Assembly (NCBI RefSeq): GCF_001692325.1
Contig: NZ_LXKN01000075.1
Span: 124,001 to 188,000 of the forward strand
From: Rhizobium sp. AC27/96
GTDB taxonomy: Bacteria > Pseudomonadota > Alphaproteobacteria > Rhizobiales > Rhizobiaceae
DNA length: 64,000 nucleotides
Direction: 5' to 3'
Shown one piece after another: positions 50,872-59,947 of this stretch. The first letter of the stretch is position 1, and each line of letters starts with the position of its first letter. Below the pieces are notes generated by a model that worked only from the letters and a program-made list of their open reading frames with translations, was not told the origin of the DNA and did not search any database. The translations under genes were made by a program, and so were the position numbers.

Positions 50872-53800
50872 CTATTCGGCGGCGATCGGGAGTACCTCCG
50901 CCGAATGGTCATTATCGTTGTGATGGTGCTGCTTCAGCGGGCGGTTACCCGACAGAGTACGGATCAGCACGTAGAAGACCGGCGTCATGAAGATACCGAA
51001 GAAGGTAACGCCGATCATGCCCGAGAACACCGCGATACCCATGGCGGTTCGCATCTCGGCACCGGCACCGGTCGATGTGACCAGCGGCACGACACCCATG
51101 ATGAAGGCCATGGAGGTCATCAGGATCGGACGCAGACGCAGACGGCTGGCCTCGATTGCGGCCTGTACCGGCGTGCGGCCTTCAAATTCCAGCTCGCGGG
51201 CAAATTCCACGATCAGGATCGCGTTCTTCGCCGACAAGCCCACCAACACCACCAGACCAATCTGGGTGAAGATGTTGTTGTCCCCACCTGTGAGCCAGAC
51301 GCCGGTCAGCGCCGCCAGTACACCCATCGGCACGATCATGACGATGGCGAGCGGCAAGGTCAGGCTCTCGTATTGGGCGGCCAGCACGAGGAAGACCAGC
51401 AGCAGCGCCAGCGGGAAGACGACGATGCTGGAATTGCCGGCCAGAATCTGCTGGTAGGTCAAATCCGTCCACTCGAAGTCTATGCCGGCGGGCAACGTCT
51501 CATGCAGAATCTTCTCGATCGCCGCTTGTGCCTGACCCGACGAGAAACCGGGCGCCGGGCCGCCATTGATGTCGGCAGCAAGGAAGCCGTTATAGCGGTT
51601 CGTACGCTCCGGCCCGGTGGTGGCATCGACCTTCAGCAAGGCTGAAAGCGGGATCATCTGGCCCGATGCCGAACGAACCTTCAACTGGCCGATATCTTCC
51701 GGCTGGGCGCGGAACTTGGCATCGGCCTGTACGCGGACGCTGTAGGTGCGGCCGAAGGCGTTGAAGTCGTTCACATAGAACGAACCGAGATAGATCTGCA
51801 GCGTCTGGAAGACGTCGGTGACGGAGACCCCGAGCTGCTCGGCCTTGGCGCGGTCAAGATCGGCGAAGAGCTGCGGCACGTTGATCTGGAAGCTCGAGAA
51901 GATGCCTGCGAGTTCCGGTGTCTGGTAGGCCTTGGCAATCACTGCCTTGGCCGCCTGGTCAAGCGCCTGGTTGCCGAGGCCGGCGCGATCCTCGATCTGC
52001 AGCTTGAAGCCGCCTGTCGTGCCGAGACCGTTGACTGGCGGCGGCGGGAACATGGCGATGAAGGCATCCTGAATGGCGCCGAACTTCTGGTTCAGCGCCA
52101 TGGCGATCGCCCCGCCCGAAAGATCGGGCGTCTTGCGCTCGTCGAAGTCCTTCAGCGTGACGAAGACGATACCGGCGTTCGAGGAATTGGTGAAACCGTT
52201 GATCGACAGGCCCGGGAAGGCGATCGCATTGGCGACGCCAGGCTGCTTCAGCGCGATATCAGTCATGCGCTTGATCACGCTTTCCGTGCGGTCGAGGCTT
52301 GCGGCATCCGGCAACTGTGCGAAGCCGATCAGATACTGCTTGTCCTGCGATGGCACGAAACCACCTGGAACCGTTGTGAACAGGCTATAGGTCGCTCCCA
52401 CCAGCGCGAAATAGATCACCATGACGATGCTCTTGCGCGACAGCAGGCCGCCGACGCCCTTGCCGTAGTATTTCGAACCGCTTCCGAACGCCCGGTTGAA
52501 ACCACGGAAGAACCAGCCGAAGACCGCGTCCATGACCCGCGTCAACCGATCCTTCGGCGCATGATGGCCCTTCAGAAGCAGGGATGCCAGTGCCGGAGAC
52601 AAGGTGAGCGAGTTGAAGGCCGAGATGACGGTCGAGATGGCGATCGTCAGCGCGAATTGGCGGTAGAACTGGCCGGACAGGCCGGAGATGAAGGCAAGCG
52701 GCACGAAGACCGCGACGAGGACCAGCGCGATGGCGATGATCGGACCGGAAACTTCCTTCATCGCCTTATAGGTGGCGTCTCGCGGACTGAGCCCGTTCTC
52801 GATATTGCGTTCGACGTTCTCGACCACCACGATCGCGTCGTCCACGACGATACCGATCGCCAGCACCAGGCCAAACAGACTGAGCGCATTGATGGAGAAG
52901 CCGAAGACATACATCACCGCAAAGGTGCCGATGATCGACACCGGAACGGCGATCAGCGGGATGATCGAGGCGCGCCATGTCTGCAGGAACAGGATGACGA
53001 CGAGGACGACCAGCGCAATGGCCTCGAGCAGCGTGTCGATGACCTTCTCGATCGAGGCGCGGACGAATTTTGTCGTATCGTAGACGATCTCGTACTTGAC
53101 GCCCGCCGGCATGGCCTTCTGCAGATCGTTCATGGTCGCGCGCACATTGTTCGCGATCTCGATCGCATTCGAACCAGGCGCCTGGAGAACCGCGACGGCG
53201 ACGGCCGGCTTGCCGTCGAGCAGCGAACGCAGCGTATAGTCTTCCGCACCCAACTCGACGCGAGCGACGTCGCGAAGGCGGGTGATCTCGCTATTGGCGC
53301 CCGTCTTGACGATGATGTTGCCGAACTCCTCGGGCGTGCGCAGGCGGCCCTGGGCATTGACGTTGAGCTGCAGATCCACGCCCGGCCGGCTGGGCGAGGC
53401 ACCGATGATGCCCGCCGCAGCCTGGACGTTCTGCGAGCCGATCGCATTGCTGATGTCGCTGGCGGCAAGATTATGCTCCGCCGCCTTCTGCGGATCGATC
53501 CAGACGCGCATGGAATAGTCGCCGGCGCCGAAGACCTGCACCTGCCCGACGCCTTCGATGCGGGCGAGCCGATCCTTGACGTTCAAGGTCGCATAGTTTC
53601 GCAGATAGGTGATGTCGTGGTCGGCCCCGTCCGAGACGAGGTTGACGACCATGATGAAGTCGGGCGAGCTCTTGACGGTCGTGATGCCGAGGGTACGGAC
53701 CTCCGCGGGCAGGCGCGGCTCAGCCTGCGAAACGCGGTTCTGCACGAGCTGCTGCGCCTTGTCCGGATCGGTGCCGAGCTTGAAGGTGACCGTCACGTTG

Positions 53801-54069
53801 AGAACGCCGTCGGACGTTGCCTGGCTGGACATGTAGAGCATGCCCTCGACGCCGTTGATCTGCTCTTCGAGCGGTGTCGCCACCGTTTCGGCAATAACGG
53901 TCGGGTTGGCACCGGGATAGGTGGCGCGCACGACAATCGACGGCGGCACGACCTCCGGATATTCGGAGATCGGCAGCGCCCTGAGGCCGATAAGGCCGGC
54001 GACCACGATGAGGACCGAAAGAACACCGGCAAAGACCGGGCGGTCGACAAAGAATCTGGAGATGTTCAT
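50872..54069 (-). CDS. RND-family multidrug efflux pump (AcrB/MexB type)
   Basis: Inner-membrane proton-driven pump of 1065 residues, the HAE1 length. The N-terminus ISRFFVDRPVFAGVLSVLI, the substrate-pore loop region, and the proton-relay aspartates in LAIGIVVDDAIVVVENVER are present, and YPGANPTVIAETVATPLEEQ marks the porter domain. The last helix pair and a His-rich tail QHHHNDNDH end the protein. It is downstream of its adaptor gene by 119 bases in one operon. No outer-membrane channel gene is here, so it probably uses a TolC-like protein from elsewhere. Confidence 0.94.
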   Translation of the reverse strand: MNISRFFVDRPVFAGVLSVLIVVAGLIGLRALPISEYPEVVPPSIVVRATYPGANPTVIAETVATPLEEQINGVEGMLYMSSQATSDGVLNVTVTFKLGTDPDKAQQLVQNRVSQAEPRLPAEVRTLGITTVKSSPDFIMVVNLVSDGADHDITYLRNYATLNVKDRLARIEGVGQVQVFGAGDYSMRVWIDPQKAAEHNLAASDISNAIGSQNVQAAAGIIGASPSRPGVDLQLNVNAQGRLRTPEEFGNIIVKTGANSEITRLRDVARVELGAEDYTLRSLLDGKPAVAVAVLQAPGSNAIEIANNVRATMNDLQKAMPAGVKYEIVYDTTKFVRASIEKVIDTLLEAIALVVLVVILFLQTWRASIIPLIAVPVSIIGTFAVMYVFGFSINALSLFGLVLAIGIVVDDAIVVVENVERNIENGLSPRDATYKAMKEVSGPIIAIALVLVAVFVPLAFISGLSGQFYRQFALTIAISTVISAFNSLTLSPALASLLLKGHHAPKDRLTRVMDAVFGWFFRGFNRAFGSGSKYYGKGVGGLLSRKSIVMVIYFALVGATYSLFTTVPGGFVPSQDKQYLIGFAQLPDAASLDRTESVIKRMTDIALKQPGVANAIAFPGLSINGFTNSSNAGIVFVTLKDFDERKTPDLSGGAIAMALNQKFGAIQDAFIAMFPPPPVNGLGTTGGFKLQIEDRAGLGNQALDQAAKAVIAKAYQTPELAGIFSSFQINVPQLFADLDRAKAEQLGVSVTDVFQTLQIYLGSFYVNDFNAFGRTYSVRVQADAKFRAQPEDIGQLKVRSASGQMIPLSALLKVDATTGPERTNRYNGFLAADINGGPAPGFSSGQAQAAIEKILHETLPAGIDFEWTDLTYQQILAGNSSIVVFPLALLLVFLVLAAQYESLTLPLAIVMIVPMGVLAALTGVWLTGGDNNIFTQIGLVVLVGLSAKNAILIVEFARELEFEGRTPVQAAIEASRLRLRPILMTSMAFIMGVVPLVTSTGAGAEMRTAMGIAVFSGMIGVTFFGIFMTPVFYVLIRTLSGNRPLKQHHHNDNDHSAEVLPIAAE

Positions 54070-54188
54070 ATCAAAGCCCTCTCCGGGGTGAAAGCGGATG
54101 CAAAATCCCTGTCCGGCGAGCTGAGAGCCGCCGGCGGATCATGTGAATTCGGATGTCGGCCTTCTCCGCATGGGCAGAAGGCCAAGTC

Positions 54189-55379
54189 TTACTGAGCGGT
54201 CGCGACCTTCTCTGCCAACTGCGGTGCGACAACCGCACCGGGACGGATGCGCTGCAGCCCGTTGACAACGACCTTTTCGCCGACCTTCAGGCCGTCCTCG
54301 ATCACCCGCTCGCCATCGACCAGCGAACCGAGTTGGACCTGCCGGTAATTGACCTTATTGTCGCCATCAACCACGAAGACGAACTTCTTGTCCTGGTCGG
54401 TGCCGACTGCGCGGTCGCTGATGACGAGCTTGCTCTCGGCCTTCGGCTGGCCCATGCGAACCCGCACGAACTGGCCGGGGATGAGACGTCCACCGGGATT
54501 GTCGAAGACGGCGCGGACGCTGACGGTGCCGCTTGCCGCATCGACTTCGTTGTCGATCAGCTGCAACTTGCCCTTGATCGGCGTGCCGCTATCGCTGGCC
54601 GTGCCGATCTGAACCGGGATCTGTTCGACCGGCGGAACTGCGCCATTGGTCGCCGGCAACTCTGCCAGGGCCTGGGTCACGGTCTGCTCGTTGGCATTGA
54701 AGCTTGCATAGATCGGATCGACCGAAACAAGCGTGGTCAGAGCCGGCGAAGATGAGCCGGCAGCGACCAGATTGCCGACGGTCACGGCGATCTTGCCGAC
54801 GCGGCCGGCGATCGGAGCGTGAACCTGCGTATAGTCGAGGTTCAGCTGAGCCGTCTGCAAGGTAGCTTGCGCTGCCTTCAGATTGGCATCCGCTTCGGCG
54901 TAGTTGCTGGAGCGGGTGTCCATGTCGCTCTGCGAGATCGTCTTGTTGTCGAAGAGCTTCTGACCGCGGTCGACTTCGACCTTGGTCAGATTGAGCCTCG
55001 CCTTTGCAGCTCCAACCTGCGCCTGAGCCTGGGCAACGGCCGCCTCGTAGGGTGCGGGATCGATGGTGACAAGCAGGTCGCCCTGCTTGACCAGGGCGCC
55101 TTCGCGGAATTGCACGGACTGGATTGCGCCAGCCACACGCGGCCGGACTTCGACCCGGTCAATAGCTTCGAGCCGGCCGGAAAATTCCTGCCAGGACGTG
55201 ATGTCGCGCGACTCCACCGCGGCAACGGTGACAGGGGTTGGCGGCATCGCCGCCGGGCCGCTTGCCTCGGTTGCCTGGGCACCGCGCGGCAGTTCCAGAT
55301 AGAAGGCTGCACCCACAACGGCCACAGCAACACTCATGCCGGCGCCCCACAGGGCCCAGCGCTTACCGTTGGATTTCAT
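54189..55379 (-). CDS. RND efflux periplasmic adaptor (AcrA/MexA type)
   Basis: A 396-residue membrane-fusion protein. The start ATG 55379 (MKSNGKRWALWGAG) has GGAGAG upstream; an earlier ATG at 55412 is 11 codons further and less likely. A membrane segment (SVAVAVVGAAFYLEL) anchors it, followed by the lipoyl half (GRLEAIDRVEVRPRVAGAI), the coiled-coil hairpin with VDRGQKLFDNKTISQSDMD, and the other lipoyl half (QLNLDYTQVHAPIAGRVGK). It is first in the adaptor-pump operon. No TetR repressor lies beside it, unlike most such operons. Confidence 0.93.
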   Translation of the reverse strand: MKSNGKRWALWGAGMSVAVAVVGAAFYLELPRGAQATEASGPAAMPPTPVTVAAVESRDITSWQEFSGRLEAIDRVEVRPRVAGAIQSVQFREGALVKQGDLLVTIDPAPYEAAVAQAQAQVGAAKARLNLTKVEVDRGQKLFDNKTISQSDMDTRSSNYAEADANLKAAQATLQTAQLNLDYTQVHAPIAGRVGKIAVTVGNLVAAGSSSPALTTLVSVDPIYASFNANEQTVTQALAELPATNGAVPPVEQIPVQIGTASDSGTPIKGKLQLIDNEVDAASGTVSVRAVFDNPGGRLIPGQFVRVRMGQPKAESKLVISDRAVGTDQDKKFVFVVDGDNKVNYRQVQLGSLVDGERVIEDGLKVGEKVVVNGLQRIRPGAVVAPQLAEKVATAQ

Positions 55380-55551
55380 GTTAGTCTCTCCTTTGGCCCC
55401 CTCTTGGGACACGGGGACCGAAAATTCCTATTGCCTCAATATAGGCAGGGCTCCAAAGCACCGCGCATCGATGCGGGGATCGCTTCGGCCTTTGCCTCCA
55501 GCACCTCGTCCAATTCCGCGATTTCCCTCGCGCTCGGGATGCTCTAGTTGA

Positions 55552-56364
55552 TCAAGCTTGCACGTCTTCGACAAAGCCCTTGAAACAGCAACAGACATCC
55601 TGCTGCCATGAGGGCCTGTCTTTCGACTGCCCGCCGTAGAGGGTGGGCCAGCCTGTCCCGGCGGGAAGGACTTGCTGGCGAACACGGACGCCAGCCGCTT
55701 TCAGCCGACTGCCGTATTCCATGCTCTCGTCGCGGAGCGGGTCGTCCTCGGCCGTGAGCACCAATGCCGGCGCGAGGCCCGAAAGCCGCGAACAGTATCG
55801 AGGCGCTGCATAAGGATGGCAGACACCGCCCAGAAAACCCAGGTAGCGGTTCCAACCCTCCGTCCAGCGCTCGCGCATGCCGCTTTCCTCCGCCTGGAGG
55901 AAAGATTTTGATCCCATGAAGGGATCGAGCAAAGGCGATATCAACACCTGTCCGTCCAACGAACCGGGTATCTGATCACGCGCCTTTAAAGCGACACCCG
56001 CTGCAACATTGCCACCCGATTCCTCTCCGGCGACAAACAGCAGCGATTTTTTTGCCCCACCCAGCGCAAGCATGTTTCGCTTGTTGCTGAGGTAGGCAAG
56101 AAGCCCGTAGGCGCATTCCAGCACCTTCGGAAAAGCATTCTGATTGCAACTCGTATAATCCGCCGCAACCACGATGGCGCCGGCCTCAGCGAGGCTTGCC
56201 GCCACCGGTCTTTCGGTCGCGTGACAGGTATCGAGAAAGGCGCCTCCATGCAGATAGAGCACGAGGGGTGCCGCCTTCTTCAAACCTTCGCCGTTATAGA
56301 TCCGCGCTTTCACCGGCCCCGTAGGCACGTTTTCCAGCACAACATCTTTCCACGGCGCATCCAT
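55552..56364 (-). CDS. HSL-type alpha/beta hydrolase with altered catalytic residues
   Basis: A 270-residue protein with the fold of hormone-sensitive-lipase-type esterases. The HGG motif is present (LYLHGGAFLDT) and the acid loop reads LTAEDDPLRDES. The nucleophile region, normally GDSAGGN, reads AGEESGGN, with Ser displaced by one position and Glu in its place. The histidine region, normally HGF, reads AGTGWPTL. It may therefore be inactive or use a different chemistry, or belong to a rhizobial subfamily with these changes. It lies upstream of the RND adaptor gene on the same strand, 172 bases away. Confidence 0.75.
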   Translation of the reverse strand: MDAPWKDVVLENVPTGPVKARIYNGEGLKKAAPLVLYLHGGAFLDTCHATERPVAASLAEAGAIVVAADYTSCNQNAFPKVLECAYGLLAYLSNKRNMLALGGAKKSLLFVAGEESGGNVAAGVALKARDQIPGSLDGQVLISPLLDPFMGSKSFLQAEESGMRERWTEGWNRYLGFLGGVCHPYAAPRYCSRLSGLAPALVLTAEDDPLRDESMEYGSRLKAAGVRVRQQVLPAGTGWPTLYGGQSKDRPSWQQDVCCCFKGFVEDVQA

Positions 56365-56596
56365 CGACCCAAATCCTTATCTGTTCGAACGAATATGATC
56401 TCTTCCGGTAGCGGCTTAGCACGCCTTGGAACCATATTCTCGATAATGCGGTCTTCAGCGCCCCGTGCCGCATTGCAACAATCTTGGAAACAACATATTG
56501 TTATTCCGATCAGAGCATAAGTAGCCTATATTCGATCAGACTATTCACCATTACAAACAATCGACCCCTTTCTTGGCGGTCGAGGGACACCATGGA

Positions 56597-57508
56597 ATGG
56601 ACCAGTTATCAGCAATGCGGGCTTTCGCGCGTGTGGTGGAGACGGGTAACTTCACCCGCGCCGCAGCAGCCCTCTCCATGCCGAAGGCAACGGTGACGAC
56701 GCTCATCCAGTCGCTCGAAGCCCATCTGCATGCCAAGCTTCTGAACCGGACGACCCGCCGCGTCATGGTGACGACCGACGGCGCGCTCTACTATGAGCGT
56801 GCCATCCAGCTCCTTTCCGAAATAGAGGAACTGGACGGCAGCATCAGCAATTCTCAGAGCCTGCCCAGCGGTCGCCTGCGCGTCGAGATGGCGGGCGCCT
56901 TCGCCGAGAAGATCGTCATGCCGGCGCTGTGCGATTTCCATCAGCGCTATCCCGACATTCACATCGACCTCGGCGTCGGCGACCGGCTGGTGGACTATCT
57001 GGCCGAGAATGTCGATTGCGCCTTGCGCGCCGGCATGCCGAGCGACCAGTCGCTGATCGCCCGCCGCGTCGGCGAGATCCATCTCATCACCTGCGCCGCT
57101 CCCATCTACATCGAAAAGCACGGCATCCCCGAGCGTCCGGAAGATCTGGAAACCAACCACTATGCGGTGAGCTATTTCCGCGCTCAAACCGGCCGCACGG
57201 TCCCTTTCCTGTTTGACCGCGGCAACGAGTCGCTGGAAATCACTCCGCGCTACATCCTTTCGGTGAATGACAGCCGCAGCTATCTCCAGGCGGCCATGAC
57301 CGGTCTCGGCATTGCACAGGTCCCCAGCTTCATGGCGCGGGATGCGATTGCCAAGGGCGATCTCGTACCAGTCCTCTCCGGCTGGACCCGGCCGGCACTC
57401 CCGATGCACATCGTCTACCCGCCGAACCGGCACCTGAGCAACAAGGTCCGCGTCTTCGTCGATTGGCTGGCGAAATTGCTCGTGACGTCGCGGGTGGGAG
57501 AAGCCTGA
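56597..57508 (+). CDS. LysR-family transcriptional regulator
   Basis: A 303-residue LysR regulator, start ATG 56597 (MDQLSAMRAFARVVET). The helix-turn-helix region is NFTRAAAALSMPKATVTTLI, and the effector domain shows FHQRYPDIHIDLGVGDRLVD and the conserved cysteine region CALRAGMPSDQSLIARRVG, as in the PecT/DsdC-like subgroup. It reads away from the esterase-like gene, separated by 232 bases, so it may regulate that gene or the RND operon; no direct evidence. A hairpin at 57521 follows. Confidence 0.9.
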   Translation: MDQLSAMRAFARVVETGNFTRAAAALSMPKATVTTLIQSLEAHLHAKLLNRTTRRVMVTTDGALYYERAIQLLSEIEELDGSISNSQSLPSGRLRVEMAGAFAEKIVMPALCDFHQRYPDIHIDLGVGDRLVDYLAENVDCALRAGMPSDQSLIARRVGEIHLITCAAPIYIEKHGIPERPEDLETNHYAVSYFRAQTGRTVPFLFDRGNESLEITPRYILSVNDSRSYLQAAMTGLGIAQVPSFMARDAIAKGDLVPVLSGWTRPALPMHIVYPPNRHLSNKVRVFVDWLAKLLVTSRVGEA

Positions 57509-57520
57509 GATTGCAGCTGG

Positions 57521-57547
57521 CCTTCTCCCCGATCAGCGGGGAGAAGG
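57521..57547. repeat. Palindromic hairpin between convergent genes
   Basis: CCTTCTCCCCG (57521-57531) and CGGGGAGAAGG (57537-57547) form a perfect 11-bp stem with a 5-nt loop. It sits in the 58 bases between the convergent LysR and decarboxylase genes and may stop transcription from both sides. This sequence type is a common dispersed palindrome in rhizobial genomes, from memory. Confidence 0.65.
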
Positions 57548-57566
57548 ATGACCGTTCGCTGGCCGC

Positions 57567-58025
57567 CTAGCTCCAGGAGACACCTGCCTGCTGACGGATT
57601 GTAGCGTTCAACCGATTCCAGACATTGTCGACCGAGATCGCTATGATAAGGGCGGACAGTGCCTGTTCATCATAGTGTCGGGCAGCCTCGTTCCAGATCT
57701 CGTCGCTGACGGCATCCGGGCGGTCGGCAAGCCGGGTGACGGCCTCGCCGAGAGCCAGCGCCGCACGCTCGGCATCCGAGAAATAAGGCATTTCCCGCCA
57801 TGCGGAGACGCCGACGATGCGCTCGATGCGCTCGCCCGCCTTCTGCAATTTGCGAAAGCCCATGTCTGTGCAGACACTGCAGCCGTTGATCTGGCTGATG
57901 CGCAGATGCACAAGGTCCATGGTATTTTCCGAAAGGCCACGATCCCTGATGGAGTTGCTGACGGCGAGAAGCGCCTGCAGCGTTTCCGGCAGGACAAGGG
58001 CGGGGTGCTTCATACGAGCTTGCAT
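57567..58025 (-). CDS. Carboxymuconolactone decarboxylase/AhpD-family protein
   Basis: A 152-residue member of the CMD/AhpD fold. The peroxidase-type CXXC is in INGCSVCTDMGF, followed by a glutamate-helix with SDAERAALALGEAVTRLAD. Such proteins reduce peroxides or act as decarboxylases. It is divergent from a sigma factor gene; ECF41-type sigma factors typically control a neighbouring CMD, oxidoreductase or epimerase gene, so this is very likely the sigma target. The start ATG 58025 has AAAGGA upstream. Confidence 0.88.
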   Translation of the reverse strand: MQARMKHPALVLPETLQALLAVSNSIRDRGLSENTMDLVHLRISQINGCSVCTDMGFRKLQKAGERIERIVGVSAWREMPYFSDAERAALALGEAVTRLADRPDAVSDEIWNEAARHYDEQALSALIIAISVDNVWNRLNATIRQQAGVSWS

Positions 58026-58096
58026 GTTTCTATCCTTTGATTGTTCGGGCGCCACGATGGCTCCCCGCTTGACGATTCATTTTCCCGCCGGTCCTG

Positions 58097-58158
58097 TGTC
58101 ACACCGGCCGTGCTGCATTCGTCATGGGTTTGACGGAACAGCGTGAGGGAATGTGACC
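58097..58158. promoter_or_regulatory. Face-to-face candidate ECF41-type promoters
   Basis: Plus strand: TGTCACA (58097-58103), 16-nt spacer, CGTC (58120-58123). Minus strand: GGTCACA (58158-58152), 16-nt spacer, CGTC (58135-58132). These match the ECF41 promoter elements as I recall them (TGTCACA at -35, CGTC at -10), with the same spacing on both sides. They would drive the sigma gene (plus, start 58160) and the decarboxylase gene (minus, start 58025). Confidence 0.65.
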
Positions 58159-58159
58159 A

Positions 58160-59044
58160 ATGGACGAAAGAAACTGGCAGGCTGAGAAATTCGAGGCGAA
58201 CCGGCCGCATTTGCGTGCCGTCGGCTACCGCATGCTCGGCTCGCGAACCGAGGCGGAAGATGCCGTGCAGGAAGCGTGGCTCCGTCTTCTTAAAACCGAC
58301 ATGTCCGAGATCGAAAATCTCGGCGGCTGGCTGACGACGGTGACGGCGCGCATCTGCCTCGATTGGCTGCGCGCCCGAAAATCGCGTCGCGAAGAACCGT
58401 TGACGGCCCATATCCCAGAACCGGCCGTGACGCATGATGCCGGCAACGGCACCGATCCGGAACAGGATGCGCTATTGGCCGATTCCGTCGGTCTTGCCCT
58501 GCTGGTGGTGCTGCAGAGGCTCAACCCGGCCGAACGGCTCGCCTTCGTATTGCACGACATGTTCGACATGCCCTTTGACGACATCGCCCCGATCGTTGAA
58601 CGCAGCGTCGTTGCTACGCGCCAGCTTGCCAGCCGCGCGCGCCGCCGCGTTCAGGAGACACCGGTCGCAACAGAGGCCGACCTCACCCGCCAGTGGCATG
58701 TTGTCGATGCCTTCCTGACGGCTTCGCGCGGTGGCGACATGCAGGCGCTGCTGGCTGTCCTCGATCCCAAAATCGTCTTCCGGCCCGACGCCGTCGCCGC
58801 GCTTATGGGCTCCGTGAGCGATATCCACGGGCAGGCCGCAGTCGCCGAGGCTTTCCGTGGTCGTGCGCAAGCCGCCCGGCCGGCCGTTATCGATGGCTCG
58901 ATCGGCGCCGTTGTGGTTCTCGGCGGACAGTTGCGCATCGCACTTCGCTTCACCATCGCCGCGGACGGCATGATCACCGCCGTCGACGCCCTGGCCGATC
59001 CTGAGGAATTGCGTAGGCTCGACGTCATGATGATCGAGCCATGA
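58160..59044 (+). CDS. ECF41-like sigma factor with SnoaL-type C-terminal domain
   Basis: A 294-residue extracytoplasmic-function sigma factor with an added regulatory domain. Region 2 reads FEANRPHLRAVGYRMLGSRT then EAEDAVQEAWLRLL; region 4 has LNPAERLAFVLHDMFDMPFD. The C-terminal ~110 residues are a SnoaL-like domain. In classical ECF41 factors a DGGGR motif in this part is conserved; here the corresponding segment reads FRPDAVAALMGSVSD, so it is a divergent ECF41-like or related (SigJ-type) factor. The start ATG 58160 has GAGGGA upstream. The stop lies four bases before the stop of the AraC regulator gene. Confidence 0.9.
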   Translation: MDERNWQAEKFEANRPHLRAVGYRMLGSRTEAEDAVQEAWLRLLKTDMSEIENLGGWLTTVTARICLDWLRARKSRREEPLTAHIPEPAVTHDAGNGTDPEQDALLADSVGLALLVVLQRLNPAERLAFVLHDMFDMPFDDIAPIVERSVVATRQLASRARRRVQETPVATEADLTRQWHVVDAFLTASRGGDMQALLAVLDPKIVFRPDAVAALMGSVSDIHGQAAVAEAFRGRAQAARPAVIDGSIGAVVVLGGQLRIALRFTIAADGMITAVDALADPEELRRLDVMMIEP

Positions 59045-59047
59045 TCT

Positions 59048-59809
59048 CTACCGCATCTGTGTCGGGCTCGTGCCCGTCAGCCGGCGGAACATGGCGATGA
59101 AGGCGGAGGCGTTGCTGTAACCCAGCTGCGATGCAATCCGATGCACCGGCTCCCCCGCTTCGATCAGCGACAATGCGGCAACCAGCTTCAGCCGCTGCCG
59201 CCATTCGTTGAAGGAAAGGCCGAGATCGTCCTGGCATCGGCGCGACAAGGTCCGCTCGGTGGTACCCATCCGGCGTGCCCATTCCGCTTGGGAATGCCGA
59301 TCGCCGGGATCGGCCTGCAAGGCAGTCAACACCGGACCAAGCAACGGATCGTCTGAGAACGGCAGATAGCTTTCGCAGCGTGGCGCCAGGCGAATCTGAT
59401 CGACCAGCACTTGGGCAAGCCGTAAATCCTCGGTCGTTTCCGGCATGGTGATGTCCCGCGCCGCGAAATCCGCCAGGATCGCCTTCAGCAATGGGCTGAT
59501 ACTCAGCGTCGAAGGTTCGGCCGGCAGATCGGCGCAAAGGGCGCGCTCGACATAGACGGTGACATAGCGCAGATCGTGCTGGTTATGAGCCCCATGCATC
59601 GTATCCGGCGGCAGCCAGATGGCGTAATGCGGCGGCGACAGATAGGGCACCCCCTGAATATCGAACTCACAAACACCGATCAGCGCATAGTTGAGCTCAC
59701 CCCATGGCTGGCTCTTCTTCGGAAAAACCGTGCCTGCCTTGAAATTTTCAGTCCGAAAGGAAACGGGGCGCGGCGGATCGCCCTCAATGCGCGGAAGCCT
59801 CTCTGTCAT
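59048..59809 (-). CDS. AraC-family regulator with cupin N-terminus
   Basis: A 253-residue regulator. The N-terminal cupin (GELNYALIGVCEFDIQGVPY, IWLPPDTMHGAHN) would bind the signal and the C-terminal double helix-turn-helix has RRMGTTERTLSRRCQDDLGL and SQLGYSNASAFIAMFRRLTG. It is divergent from an EamA exporter gene 138 bases away and probably controls it, as in many YhcF-type exporter/regulator pairs; this is inference. It converges with the sigma gene. Confidence 0.88.
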   Translation of the reverse strand: MTERLPRIEGDPPRPVSFRTENFKAGTVFPKKSQPWGELNYALIGVCEFDIQGVPYLSPPHYAIWLPPDTMHGAHNQHDLRYVTVYVERALCADLPAEPSTLSISPLLKAILADFAARDITMPETTEDLRLAQVLVDQIRLAPRCESYLPFSDDPLLGPVLTALQADPGDRHSQAEWARRMGTTERTLSRRCQDDLGLSFNEWRQRLKLVAALSLIEAGEPVHRIASQLGYSNASAFIAMFRRLTGTSPTQMR

Positions 59810-59947
59810 GTCATCATTTCATTATCGATTGTCCTAATCTCGTTATATACCAAAATTCGGACAGGCGATAAAAAACTCATAATAGGCGAACGGATGTCCG
59901 CCATTGATTGCTCTGCATAAGCCAGAATGACGTCGGGAGACGACCAT

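Noticed and set aside
52561..54195. A 544-codon open frame opposite the RND pump gene
   Set aside because: It is the antisense shadow of a clear RND gene; its product is dominated by Asp, Arg and His with no fold features, as is usual for reverse frames of GC-rich genes.
55380..55551. A decayed TetR-type repressor gene upstream of the RND adaptor
   Set aside because: No residual helix-turn-helix could be read in any frame of the gap.
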